A DNA stretch of 38,829 nt from an uncultured Fibrobacter sp. (GCA_947165045.1 CAMUYW010000030.1:1-38829); one strand, 5' to 3'. Positions 16,790-24,974 are shown, counted from the stretch's first letter. The notes: generated by a model not told the origin, from the sequence alone. Made by a program: numbers and translations.

Positions 16790-17134
16790 ATGAAAAAGAT
16801 TCTATTGCTCTGTATTTTGCTGAGTTCCTTTGCGATGGCCCGTTATGACTGCTGTGCGCGAAAGCGTGCGTCCATTAAAAAGCAGGAAACTTCATTGACT
16901 TTCTCGGTGGGCGTTGTTCGTGATGAAGATGAATCGCTGCTGAAAAAGGCTTCCGCTACGCTTGCGAAGGAATCTATCCAATTGCAAGTAAAGAAGTGGG
17001 ACTCGCGGGAACATGCGAACGAAGCGTTTGCTAAGGGATTCGTTGATGGTTTGTTCATCGACAGTCTCCGCTTTAACTCGGATTCCGACAAGAAGGATGT
17101 CCTCTTGAGGCTGAGAAAAGAAATTGGAAAATAA
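16790..17134 (+). CDS. Small exported protein with Cys-Cys motif, unknown function
   Basis: A 114-residue protein with a signal peptide (KKILLLCILLSSFAMA) and a mature N-terminus RYDCCARKR carrying Cys21-Cys22. The rest is a small alpha/beta-like segment (SLTFSVGVVRDEDESLLKK, AFAKGFVDGLFIDSL) that vaguely recalls periplasmic substrate-binding folds, but I do not recognise it. AGAGG sits before the ATG and the gene is 8 bp from the Met-rich protein gene, so the two are co-transcribed. The vicinal cysteines could bind metal or form a disulfide. Confidence 0.55.
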   Translation: MKKILLLCILLSSFAMARYDCCARKRASIKKQETSLTFSVGVVRDEDESLLKKASATLAKESIQLQVKKWDSREHANEAFAKGFVDGLFIDSLRFNSDSDKKDVLLRLRKEIGK

Positions 17135-17182
17135 AAAGCATAACGATTGTCGCATAGACCATCGCGCGGTTTACGAATTTTC

Positions 17183-17188
17183 TATCTT
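17183..17188 (+). promoter_or_regulatory. -10 box (TATCTT) of the MATE gene
   Basis: TATCTTTAC ends nine bases before the ATG at 17198, with no Shine-Dalgarno between them; a leaderless or nearly leaderless transcript is predicted. Confidence 0.4.
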
Positions 17189-17197
17189 TACCAAGCT

Positions 17198-18625
17198 ATG
17201 GTTGATGCTTTATTAAATAGGTTTTATAAGCCGTCAAAATTCAAGAAGAATGGGGACGTGAAGGATGTGCTCGTGGTGGCGCTTCCGATGCTCATGTCGA
17301 TGTCGTTCGATACGTTCATGACGTTCATCGACCGCCTGTTCCTCTCGAAGCTAGGCCCTGCCGAAATGAATGCGGCACTTGGCGGTGGCGCGGTACAGCT
17401 TGCGCTCACGATGTTCTTTACGGGAGCCATCAGCTATACGACGGCGATGGTGGCGCAACGCCTTGGTGCAAAAAAGAAGTGGGATTGTGCGCGCGTGTTT
17501 ATGCAATCGGTGTATTTGTCGCTGATTTGTGTGCCGCTTTTGTACTTGACGATTCCGCTAGGGCATTTTGCGTTTGGATTAGAACATTTGCCTGCCGACC
17601 AGCTGGAATACCAGAAGACGTATTTTAACATTTTGATGTTTGGCGGCGTAATTAACTTGTTGCGTAATGCGGCACCGTGTTTCTTTAGCGGTATCGGCGA
17701 AACCAAGGTCGTGATGAAAGCGGCTTTCGTCGGCATGATTGTGAACGTGGCTTGCAATTTTGTGTTGATTTACGGCTACGGTCCGATTCCTGCGATGGGT
17801 GTTGCGGGCGCTGCTTACGGCACGCTCATTGGCAATGTGGTCTCGACGATTATACTATTTGCGAAGTTCTTTAGCAATAGTTGCCATCGTCGGTTCCGCA
17901 CGCGTTTTGCGTTTGCGTTTAGCTGGCCTTTGACGCGTGAACTTTTGCAAAAGGGAATCCCGTCTGGCGTCGAAATGTTCCTGAACATGGCAGCGTTCCA
18001 ATCGCTGATTTTGATGTTCCATGCGCTGGGTCCGGAGGCTGCAACGGCTTCGTCGATCATGTTCAACTGGGATTTGGTGGCGTATGTGCCGCTGATGGGA
18101 CTTGAAGTTGCTTCGACGAGCCTTGTAGGGCGCTACGTGGGCGCGAAAAATGCGGCTGCGGCAACGCGTTCGACGTATTCGGGGCTAAAACTGGGTTGGG
18201 GATATTCGCTGGTGATGGGCGTTTTCTTCATTTTCTTGCCGGGCGTGTTGACGGATATTTTCAGGCCGGATGTTGCTGAAGCAACGGAAGAGGCTCTGGC
18301 GATTTTTAATGCTGCTCGCCCGATGAGCATGTTCATGTTGCGGATAGCGACGTTTTACATCTTTGTTGAAGTCTTGCTCGTGATTTATGCGGGTGCACTT
18401 CGCGGCGCGGGCGATACCGTCTGGGTGATGTTCGCGTGTGGTATAATGAACTGGTTTGTTGCGATTGCGCTGTATATTGTTGCGTATGTTTTCCATTTGC
18501 CGGCCCATTACGCTTGGATTGCCGTCGTTGCCGTCTACAGCACCGCTCCGGTGATTTTCTGGCGCCGTTGGAAGAGCGGAAAGTGGCGTAAGCATGTAAT
18601 GAACGCAAAACCGAGAGTTGCATAG
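17198..18625 (+). CDS. MATE-family multidrug/toxin exporter
   Basis: A 475-residue inner-membrane protein with about 12 predicted spans in two homologous halves, e.g. VLVVALPMLMSMSFDTFMTF at the start and GIPSGVEMFLNMAAF at the second half, where MATE families repeat the same P/G-rich first helix. It probably exports cationic compounds using Na+ or H+. The start at 17198 is preferred: the frame extends to a TTG at 17147, but the -10 box at 17183-17188 lies within that extension. The gene may have its own promoter and is likely separate from the preceding trio. Confidence 0.88.
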   Translation: MVDALLNRFYKPSKFKKNGDVKDVLVVALPMLMSMSFDTFMTFIDRLFLSKLGPAEMNAALGGGAVQLALTMFFTGAISYTTAMVAQRLGAKKKWDCARVFMQSVYLSLICVPLLYLTIPLGHFAFGLEHLPADQLEYQKTYFNILMFGGVINLLRNAAPCFFSGIGETKVVMKAAFVGMIVNVACNFVLIYGYGPIPAMGVAGAAYGTLIGNVVSTIILFAKFFSNSCHRRFRTRFAFAFSWPLTRELLQKGIPSGVEMFLNMAAFQSLILMFHALGPEAATASSIMFNWDLVAYVPLMGLEVASTSLVGRYVGAKNAAAATRSTYSGLKLGWGYSLVMGVFFIFLPGVLTDIFRPDVAEATEEALAIFNAARPMSMFMLRIATFYIFVEVLLVIYAGALRGAGDTVWVMFACGIMNWFVAIALYIVAYVFHLPAHYAWIAVVAVYSTAPVIFWRRWKSGKWRKHVMNAKPRVA

Positions 18626-18690
18626 CTTTTTAGTGCTAAAAACGGCTTCTTTTCGGGTTGTTTACATCTTTTAACTAGGCTTATTTTATT

Positions 18691-18727
18691 GCCGTAGGTA
18701 TATTTATAAGACCTACAGCCTTTTTGT
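18691..18727 (+). terminator. Hairpin terminator after the MATE gene
   Basis: GTAGGT (18694-18699) and ACCTAC (18711-18716), with flanking GC pairs across a mismatch, followed by CTTTTTGTTTT. The loop contains TATATT, which may instead act as a promoter element for the GH16 gene. Confidence 0.5.
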
Positions 18728-18784
18728 TTTGCTTTTTGGTGGTGCAAATTTTGTAGAGGTCGTGGGTGAGGATTGGAATTGGAT

Positions 18785-20242
18785 ATGAAGAAAAATCACG
18801 TCATTGCGACCATCGCGAAGCAATCCATTGTTTTGTTTTTCGCGTCTTTAGCATTTGCTGCTCCTCCCGCAAATTTTAGCGGTTGGGATCTTGTTTTCGA
18901 AGACAATTTTGATGGCACTTCGCTGGACACGAAAAAGTGGAATTCGACTTACAACTGGGGACCCACGCATAATCATCGTGCCTATTGCGCTAAAGAGAAC
19001 GTGATTGTCTCCGATGGTACGCTCAAGCTCAAGGGCGAAAAGAAAACGCACCCAGATGCCAAAGGTCGAACAGCAAAATTCAATAACAAGGAAATTCCAG
19101 TCGATTACACCTCGGGTGCTATTGATACCAAGGGCAAATTCGAAGTCAAGTACGGCTATATCGAAGGCCGCTTTAAAGCTCCATGGCAAAAGGGAACTTG
19201 GCCTGCGTTTTGGACTCTGCAAGACGGTTGGCCTCCCGAAATTGATATTCTTGAAATTCCAGCATCGCGCAAACAGCACCATTACTACTTGCATTACACG
19301 GATCCGAGCTGGTATAACAGCCATGGTTCGGCGTGGGATCATGAAGCTTCCTTTGGTGGCCACAAGGACGATAATGTAGACCGTTCCGCCGACTTCCATA
19401 CGTATGCAGTGGAATGGGATGAGAGTACGTTGAGTTTTTATTTTGACGATAAAAAGTTTGCAAGTTACAATCGCCCGACGGAAATTAAACAGCTCGCTGC
19501 GCAGTACATTATCGTGAATTTAGCGATTGGAGGCTGGGCTGGTGATGATATCGAAATTACGGCAGATAAGCCTGCGTATTTCGAAGCAGACTGGGTCCGC
19601 GTATGGCAGGCGAAACCTGCTAAGCCCGATACGGTTCGCATTTTTTCGATGAACTTCGGAACTTGCATGGTCAGGACCGCCGAAGACAAACTAGCGCTTG
19701 GCGACTGTAGCGGTGATAATGCGATTGCGACGATGACTCCGCTTTCTTCGACGACGTACCGCATTAACTTTGGCGACCTCTCGCTGGATGTTCCGAACGA
19801 ATCGACGGATGCTGGCGTGACAATGGGATTGTACAAGTGGAATGGCGGTGGTCACCAGAAAGTGATTATGGAAAAACAGTCCGGCTACGAAGGCAATGTT
19901 GTTCGCATGAAAATGCAGAATAGCAACATGTATCTGCGCGCAACGACTGACGGCGAACGCGTGGTACAGAGTTGGGCGGATGACTGGGAATGGAACCAGA
20001 TGTGGCGTCTGCTCAAGCTCGATGATAAAATTCCGACGAAAGATTCTTCGGTGGCCATTCGAGAAAATGTGCGAACGTCAAATCTAGCGCATGTTTATGG
20101 TGCGAAAGTTTATCGCAAGAACGGCATGCTTTATGTGCAATTTGGTGACGAACGTGGAACTACGCGCAATAATACGCGCAATAATAATGGCGCGAAGCCA
20201 GAGCCTCGCGCCTACGATTTCAAAGGTCGTGTTGTAAAATAA
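18785..20242 (+). CDS. Secreted GH16 beta-glucanase (laminarinase/lichenase-type) with C-terminal trefoil-like domain
   Basis: A 485-residue exported endoglucanase hydrolysing beta-1,3 or mixed-linkage beta-glucans. After a signal peptide ending near LAFAA, the GH16 jelly-roll spans about 32-275. The catalytic EIDILE gives nucleophile Glu152, Asp154 and acid/base Glu157; the flanking W-P-A-F-W and AVEWDESTLSFYFDD are typical. Residues about 285-430 look like a ricin-type (CBM13-like) beta-trefoil (MYLRATTDG). The tail is Asn-rich (TTRNNTRNNN) and ends RAYDFKGRVVK, which resembles a shortened T9SS/basic terminal domain. The start at 18785 is preferred over the upstream TTG at 18773. It converges with the next gene, the stops 5 bp apart. 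Confidence 0.88.
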   Translation: MKKNHVIATIAKQSIVLFFASLAFAAPPANFSGWDLVFEDNFDGTSLDTKKWNSTYNWGPTHNHRAYCAKENVIVSDGTLKLKGEKKTHPDAKGRTAKFNNKEIPVDYTSGAIDTKGKFEVKYGYIEGRFKAPWQKGTWPAFWTLQDGWPPEIDILEIPASRKQHHYYLHYTDPSWYNSHGSAWDHEASFGGHKDDNVDRSADFHTYAVEWDESTLSFYFDDKKFASYNRPTEIKQLAAQYIIVNLAIGGWAGDDIEITADKPAYFEADWVRVWQAKPAKPDTVRIFSMNFGTCMVRTAEDKLALGDCSGDNAIATMTPLSSTTYRINFGDLSLDVPNESTDAGVTMGLYKWNGGGHQKVIMEKQSGYEGNVVRMKMQNSNMYLRATTDGERVVQSWADDWEWNQMWRLLKLDDKIPTKDSSVAIRENVRTSNLAHVYGAKVYRKNGMLYVQFGDERGTTRNNTRNNNGAKPEPRAYDFKGRVVK

Positions 20243-20247
20243 CTTTG

Positions 20248-21021
20248 TTAACTGTTCTTTCTCTTGTACCCGCTAAGCCCGAGCAAAATCAAGGCTGGCG
20301 TGTAGAAGTACCATACAAAGTTATTTGCTACTGTCGCAACGATCTCCTGAACGCTGTGGTCGTCGCCGGTGGCAAGTGAAATGCCCACGCAGGCATCACA
20401 GCAGAAAAATAAAATCATACCGCGTTTGATGTTCCTTGCGTTCTTGGCAGGGAAATAGCCTTTGCTTGGAACCTTGCAAGCAACGACGAGTGAGCAAATG
20501 AGGAATGCTGCGTAAGTTCCGATAATTGGAACTGTCGGTCCTTCAAAAATGCGGAACAGGTGAAGTGCGTTTAAAATGAACATGACGGCGAATGGTATGC
20601 AGAGAACCCATGGCGAACTTTTGTCTGTATCGCTTGTACGCGTGTGGCGGTAAATGAAAAGCGCCTGCACGACCATGAAAAAGCAAATGCCTAGCAATGT
20701 GTAATCGCTGCGATGCTCAAGGATAGGGGCGTAATTGTGCATGATTTTCAAGCAGAAATCAGCGCAGAACGCCATGGCAAAGCCGGCCTGCAAAAAGTTG
20801 CGGTCGCGCTTGCAAAGGCAATTTTTGCCAATGAAAAATACAATGACCGTCATAATGGCGGTAACTGCAAACTTAGCGATGTTTTGGTAGTTGCTGCTTT
20901 CTACGAGGCATTGCTCGACGGCGCCGCAGTTGTAAAATACAAGCCAGTCCCTCACGAAGAATGTTATCATGAGAATGCTGATGACGATTAAAAGAGATGT
21001 TATAAGTGCTTTCTTGTTCAT
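20248..21021 (-). CDS. Multi-span membrane protein, possibly YhhN/TMEM86-like
   Basis: A 257-residue integral membrane protein with seven or eight hydrophobic spans. Segments LQAGFAMAFCADFCLKIM, GICFFMVVQALFIYRHTR and VWYFYTPALILLGLSGYKR follow the pattern of the YhhN (lysoplasmalogenase-like) family, where an acidic residue lies in a hydrophobic GD-type helix; the match is by pattern only. It is rich in cysteine (eleven or so). The start at 21021 is taken because the TATATT box at 21029-21034 ends 7 bases before it; no Shine-Dalgarno is seen. Function is not established. Confidence 0.5.
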   Translation of the reverse strand: MNKKALITSLLIVISILMITFFVRDWLVFYNCGAVEQCLVESSNYQNIAKFAVTAIMTVIVFFIGKNCLCKRDRNFLQAGFAMAFCADFCLKIMHNYAPILEHRSDYTLLGICFFMVVQALFIYRHTRTSDTDKSSPWVLCIPFAVMFILNALHLFRIFEGPTVPIIGTYAAFLICSLVVACKVPSKGYFPAKNARNIKRGMILFFCCDACVGISLATGDDHSVQEIVATVANNFVWYFYTPALILLGLSGYKRKNS

Positions 21022-21160
21022 GACGTGCAATATAAATAATTTGCGGATTCTGTTTTGAAAAATGGAGAAGTTCGTTCAGAAAGACGGACGAATATGCTTT
21101 TGTTGTAAAAAAGAACAATATAATTTTGTACTTCGATAAGCTAAAATGTTGTTGTGGTCG

Positions 21161-21166
21161 TATATT
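21161..21166 (+). promoter_or_regulatory. -10 box (TATATT) of the second esterase
   Basis: GTCGTATATTTAG, 47 bases before the ATG at 21214. A perfect inverted repeat follows in the untranslated leader. Confidence 0.45.
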
Positions 21167-21179
21167 TAGATTGAATGGG

Positions 21180-21195
21180 GTTCTGATGTCAGAAC
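21180..21195 (+). promoter_or_regulatory. Perfect 16-bp inverted repeat in the esterase leader
   Basis: GTTCTGA-TG-TCAGAAC, located 13 to 28 bases after the -10 box and 18 bases before the start codon. It is placed just downstream of the expected transcription start, as for a repressor operator. Confidence 0.5.
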
Positions 21196-21213
21196 CTGTT
21201 GATTGGAGTGTAT

Positions 21214-22482
21214 ATGAAAAAAATGATTATGGCGGCAGGTCTTGCCGCTGTTTCGGCGTTTGCCCAATGGGGCGGCGGTATGGGTGGCGGCTTTGGCGGC
21301 CCTCAATCAGGCAACAGCAAAATCGAATATTCAGAAAAATTCGAGGATTTAAATTATGTGGGGGACGGAAAGGTTTACCATGCGTTAGACCTTTATTTGC
21401 CCAAGGAAACAAAGGATTCGTACCCCGTAGTCATCCACACTTATGGAAGTGCTTGGAGCCAAAATAATTCTAAAGGTTCTGCGGACTTGAATACGATTTG
21501 CGCGGCGCTCCTCAAGGCCGGTTATGCTGTCGTGACTCCGAATCACCGTTCTGCAAGTGACGCGATTTACCCGGCGCAGTTGCACGATCTAAAAGCCGTA
21601 GTGCGATTCTTGCGCGGAAATTCTGCTAAGTATAAGATTGATACCTCGTTTATTGCAATGTCTGGATTTTCTTCGGGCGGCCACCTGTCGAGTCTTGTTG
21701 CGACAACCTGCGGTTTGAAAGAAGGCAAATCGGGGGCGGTAACGGTCGATTTGGTGGGCTCGCTTGGGAACTTTACGGAGTTCAGCAGTTGCATTGATGC
21801 AGCTTCGCTGTGGTCGCCACCGACAGATATTTACACGATGAATCCCATCAATAACTTTATGGGATCTGGTACCTACGAGGGAGCCTTTATCGGGGCTGAA
21901 CGCGAAGGCAATAAGGATAAATGGATGGTCGCTAGTTCACCGTATTACGCGAGCGATGATGACCCACCGGTGATTCTCTTCCACGGAACATCAGACCAAA
22001 TTGTGAATAAAGAACAAAGTCAAGAGCTTTACGATTCCTTGAAACATCATAATGTCGTGACTGAACTTGTTTCGGTACAAGGCGGATCGCATGGCGGAAA
22101 CGAAATGTACGTCGATGCTAATCTGCAAAAGATGGTCAAGTTCTTTGATGAAGCTCGCGAAGCAAAGAAAGCTAATGCATCGGAAAAGTCGCCAGATTCT
22201 TCGAAGACAGATTCAACGGCTACAGGCTCGCAAGATTCAACATTAGTGCTCTCCTCGCGCTTTGTTGACAAACATGGCATAGAAATTATTGGAAATCGTT
22301 TGCAAATCCATGGCTCATCTGCAGAAGTTCGCTATACCATCCATTCAGTTTCAGGAACGGAAATTGCAAAAGGCATGTTCAGCAAAGAATTAGATTTGTC
22401 CTCTCTGCCTGTGGGTGTGTACGGAATAGTCGTTCAGTCGTCACCGGGCTTAGCGAAAGTCATTAGATTTGTAAGAAAATAA
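21214..22482 (+). CDS. Secreted alpha/beta-hydrolase esterase with T9SS-like tail
   Basis: A 422-residue exported carboxylesterase. GGAG precedes the ATG at 21214. After the signal peptide (ending SAFA) the mature N-terminus is glycine-rich (QWGGGMGGGFGG), as in the esterase at 344-1828. The fold resembles BD-FAE/carboxylesterase proteins: HTYGSAW in the oxyanion region where HGGGW is usual, nucleophile Ser153 in GFSSGG, Asp in HGTSDQIV and His in GGSHGG. A Ser/Thr/Asp-rich linker (SPDSSKTDSTATGSQDS) leads to a C-terminal domain ending SLPVGVYGIVVQ...IRFVRK that resembles a T9SS type A sorting domain. Likely an acetyl or feruloyl esterase of plant polysaccharides; substrate unproven. Confidence 0.8.
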   Translation: MKKMIMAAGLAAVSAFAQWGGGMGGGFGGPQSGNSKIEYSEKFEDLNYVGDGKVYHALDLYLPKETKDSYPVVIHTYGSAWSQNNSKGSADLNTICAALLKAGYAVVTPNHRSASDAIYPAQLHDLKAVVRFLRGNSAKYKIDTSFIAMSGFSSGGHLSSLVATTCGLKEGKSGAVTVDLVGSLGNFTEFSSCIDAASLWSPPTDIYTMNPINNFMGSGTYEGAFIGAEREGNKDKWMVASSPYYASDDDPPVILFHGTSDQIVNKEQSQELYDSLKHHNVVTELVSVQGGSHGGNEMYVDANLQKMVKFFDEAREAKKANASEKSPDSSKTDSTATGSQDSTLVLSSRFVDKHGIEIIGNRLQIHGSSAEVRYTIHSVSGTEIAKGMFSKELDLSSLPVGVYGIVVQSSPGLAKVIRFVRK

Positions 22483-22498
22483 CTTGTTTATAAAAATT

Positions 22499-22534
22499 AA
22501 GATTGTCCAAGGATTTTGGGCAATCTTTTTTTTT
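22499..22534 (+). terminator. Rho-independent terminator after the second esterase
   Basis: AAGATTGTCC / GGGCAATCTT 10-bp stem (one G-U) with a 9-base loop and a run of nine or ten T. It lies 16 bases after the stop codon. Confidence 0.9.
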
Positions 22535-22551
22535 GCTAGATCGTTAGCTTT

Positions 22552-22800
22552 TTATTTTAGCGAATTTAGTTCGACTTCTTCAAAGCGGTATTTCTGTTGA
22601 ACGTCCGGGTATTTTTCGTGATCCACTTCGCTTAGAAACATCGATTTTTCACGGAGCCAAACCGTGTTGTCGCCGTAAAGGGCTCGGTAAATGACGTATT
22701 CTTCTTCGGTTTCGGAGTGCTTCGCGACACTCTCAACGATGTAATAGCGGTTTTTAAAATGCTTGTAAACGCTGTGAATTTTGAGTTCTCTATTTTCCAT
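22552..22800 (-). CDS. DUF1653-domain protein
   Basis: An 82-residue protein fully occupied by DUF1653: [20 protein letters not shown], then [11 protein letters not shown] and the conserved aromatic WLREKSMF. The domain is small, SH3-like and of unknown function. AGGATAA precedes the start. It is divergent from the (p)ppGpp-synthetase-like gene, 199 bp away. Confidence 0.85.
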   Translation of the reverse strand: MENRELKIHSVYKHFKNRYYIVESVAKHSETEEEYVIYRALYGDNTVWLREKSMFLSEVDHEKYPDVQQKYRFEEVELNSLK

Positions 22801-22952
22801 AAAATTTATCCTAAATGTCTTTTTGTGTCCATCTTTTGTAACTTATTACAATTCGTGAAAACCTCTTTTACACTACGCGTAATGTTTTTTAAATGCAAAA
22901 AATTTTCTTTTGTAATTTACTTTATTTCGTGCGAATCCGCAAACGCTTTTGT

Positions 22953-22958
22953 TATATT
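22953..22958 (+). promoter_or_regulatory. -10 box (TATATT) of the alarmone-synthetase-like operon
   Basis: GTTATATTACTTTC, about 41 bases before the ATG at 23000; the leader ends with GGGAG as Shine-Dalgarno. The remainder of the 199-bp divergent gap is AT-rich and shows no further element I can support. Confidence 0.45.
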
Positions 22959-22999
22959 ACTTTCTGTAAGCCCCCAAAATCGCGGCTTCGGGAGAAAAA

Positions 23000-23986
23000 A
23001 TGATTTCTTTGAACGACTACCTGTTTTCCGGGAATACGGTGCTGAAAATTTTGCACCAATATTCGAACGACCTCAGAAACAGCGCGAAGGAAACGCGTAA
23101 CAGCATTGATCTGGCTCATTCAAATTTTCTGATTCAGATTATTGAATTGCTGGAGCACAACGACTTCTTGACCTCGCAGTCTCAAAGAATCAAAGAGTTT
23201 TACAAGTACATGACAAGGGAGTATCCCTTCCTCGCCTTTACGTTTAAAGGGCGAATAAAGTCCTTGATCCGTGCCGAAGAAAAATTCAACGGGTATATCC
23301 TTGAATTTATCTACAACTATTATCAAAAGAATGGTACTTTCCCGTCCGAAGCTGAAATCAAAAGTAAGTTGAATTTCCGCGACTTGATTGCTTACCGTAT
23401 CGTAATATCGATGCCCGCTTGCCACATCAAAAAAGGTGAAGACCGCAGCGAAGTCGAACGGAAATTCCTCTACGAAATTGCGAACATCATGCCCGAGTTC
23501 CTTGAAGAACGCGGTTTTACGCCGGAGATTTCACGACACAAAGATGGCGGTCATTGCGATTTGCTGAAAGAAGAAGTTGAACCATATTACCATGATTCGG
23601 TTGCAACTCCGCGAAGCTCCGGTTATCAATCGTTGCATATCACGATGTACGATAACCTTGCTCGTTGCTATACGGAAGTGCAACTTAGAACAAAGGATAT
23701 GGATGACTTTGCTGAAATCGGCGAAGCAAACCACTTCGGTTACGAAAAAACGCAGGAGACACGCCGCTCCAAGCATGACCAAATTCCAAGCGGCGAGTGC
23801 GTTTACTTTGACGAAGCGTACGAACGCCTGACAAAATTGCAGGAACTCGAACTTGCAAAACTTGACGTGAATATGTTCAAGGCTATCAATAACCAATTGA
23901 TTAACGATGGCTGCGGACTTTTCAGAGGTCGGCAAATTTTGCCGTTCGAACACCTGTCAAGATTCCAAAACGACTTGATTGATTAG
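23000..23986 (+). CDS. RelA/SpoT-domain (p)ppGpp synthetase-like protein, stand-alone
   Basis: A 328-residue cytoplasmic protein lacking the HD hydrolase, TGS and ACT domains of full RelA/SpoT. The synthetase fold is seen in FKGRIKSLIRAEEKF (82-96), LNFRDLIAYRIVIS with Asp128, SSGYQSLHITMYD (206-218) and EVQLRT with Glu226, Gln228 and Arg230, followed by HFGYEK where family members read YK. The N-terminal 75 residues are helical and unrecognised. It could be a small alarmone synthetase responding to stress, or a diverged toxin-like relative. Shine-Dalgarno GGGAG supports this start. It is 5 bp from the DUF4230 gene and therefore co-transcribed. Confidence 0.8.
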   Translation: MISLNDYLFSGNTVLKILHQYSNDLRNSAKETRNSIDLAHSNFLIQIIELLEHNDFLTSQSQRIKEFYKYMTREYPFLAFTFKGRIKSLIRAEEKFNGYILEFIYNYYQKNGTFPSEAEIKSKLNFRDLIAYRIVISMPACHIKKGEDRSEVERKFLYEIANIMPEFLEERGFTPEISRHKDGGHCDLLKEEVEPYYHDSVATPRSSGYQSLHITMYDNLARCYTEVQLRTKDMDDFAEIGEANHFGYEKTQETRRSKHDQIPSGECVYFDEAYERLTKLQELELAKLDVNMFKAINNQLINDGCGLFRGRQILPFEHLSRFQNDLID

Positions 23987-23991
23987 AAATT

Positions 23992-24663
23992 ATGACAAAG
24001 AAAAAAGTTATCATAATAATTCTTGTCTTCGTGCTCTTTGGGGCTTTGTTTCTTGCTACCAAATCCGTCGTGAAAATGTTGCTAGTTCCGGATTCTCGTA
24101 AAACTCAGATTACGAGTGAATTTGTATCGAGCCAAATTAGCGGAATTTCTGAACTGGCCACACTCCATCACCATTACCGAAAGGTTGCTAATTACCAGGA
24201 TGCGAAAAAGCTCTTGGTCTATATGCCCGATTGGCGAATCAACAAGTCTATCAAGGAATTTTCCTTGATATATCAAGGCGATGTCAAGATGGGTTACGAT
24301 TTAAAGGACGTCAAAATAGAAGTAGACTCCGAGACAAGGACTATTTTTATCCATCTCCCTGAACCGAAAATTTTGAGCCACAGCATTGATTTCGAAAGCA
24401 TCCAGGTCTTGTGGGAAAGGCAAGGTTGGTTCAATGACATCAAGTTTGAAGATTTTAAACAGTTCTTTATTTCAGAACAAAAGAAATATGAAAAAGAAAA
24501 CTACGCTGAGTTGAAGCGCTTGGCGAGAGAGCGTGTGCAAAAAGTTATCCGGCTAAATCTCAGCTCGAATATCAAGTTGGTGGAATCTCCAGAGAGTGGC
24601 GAAAGGTCATTTGTAGACAGATGGATTCGCCCCGAAGACGGATATCGAATCAAAATGCCGTAA
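23992..24663 (+). CDS. DUF4230-domain membrane-anchored protein
   Basis: A 223-residue protein with an N-terminal membrane anchor (IIIILVFVLFGALFL) and a DUF4230 domain outside the membrane: SEFVSSQISGISELATL, KEFSLIYQGDVKMGYDL, KIEVDSETRTIFIHLPEPKIL. A helical region (EKENYAELKRLARERVQK) precedes the end. The domain resembles bacterial proteins of unknown function with an SPFH-like beta layout, but this is an impression. It is 5 bp downstream of the alarmone-synthetase-like gene, suggesting a link between that enzyme and the envelope. Confidence 0.8.
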   Translation: MTKKKVIIIILVFVLFGALFLATKSVVKMLLVPDSRKTQITSEFVSSQISGISELATLHHHYRKVANYQDAKKLLVYMPDWRINKSIKEFSLIYQGDVKMGYDLKDVKIEVDSETRTIFIHLPEPKILSHSIDFESIQVLWERQGWFNDIKFEDFKQFFISEQKKYEKENYAELKRLARERVQKVIRLNLSSNIKLVESPESGERSFVDRWIRPEDGYRIKMP

Positions 24664-24674
24664 GTTGAGATGAA

Positions 24675-24707
24675 CCGATTGTTCGAATCTTGATCGGACT
24701 TATTTTT
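24675..24707 (+). terminator. Probable terminator after the DUF4230 gene
   Basis: CCGAT (24675-24679) and ATCGG (24693-24697) form a short stem around a 13-base loop, followed by ACTTATTTTT. Weak but placed just after the stop codon. Confidence 0.45.
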
Positions 24708-24775
24708 CCATTTGTTTTGATTTGACAAAATTTGACATTGCTAAAATGTATAATTAAATCAAAAAGGTGGTAAAA

Positions 24776-24919
24776 ATGGAACAATTACTCTTTGGCTTGT
24801 TGATGTTTGTCTTTTTGTATTTGATTTTTGTGGCGTCGAGCTTTGCAACGTCTTTCTTGTGGAATCGTGCTTTGTCGCCTCTTTTGGCTGATAAAATTCA
24901 CTTTATGATGAAAATTTAA
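24776..24919 (+). CDS. 47-residue single-span membrane peptide
   Basis: An ORF encoding MEQLLFGLLMFVFLYLIFVA followed by SSFATSFLWNRALSPLLADK and a short basic end. Residues about 5-28 form one strongly hydrophobic span, and the C-terminal part is mildly polar. AGGTGG lies 6-11 bases upstream, and a TATAAT box at 24749-24754 with TTGACA elements at 24722-24727 and 24732-24737 stands before it, although neither spacer is ideal (21 and 11 bp). A terminator hairpin follows. No family is recognised; it may be a small regulatory membrane protein or a toxin-like peptide. Confidence 0.5.
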   Translation: MEQLLFGLLMFVFLYLIFVASSFATSFLWNRALSPLLADKIHFMMKI

Positions 24920-24946
24920 TCGTAAAGGAGCTTTTGCAATATAGAA

Positions 24947-24974
24947 CGGCCGGAAGGCTGCCTTTTGTCGTTTT
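24947..24974 (+). terminator. Short terminator before the first FISUMP gene
   Basis: CGGCC-GGAA-GGCTG stem (one G-U pair) then CCTTTTGTCGTTTT. The tail GCCTTTTGTCGTTTTGG is repeated before the next FISUMP gene. Confidence 0.5.
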
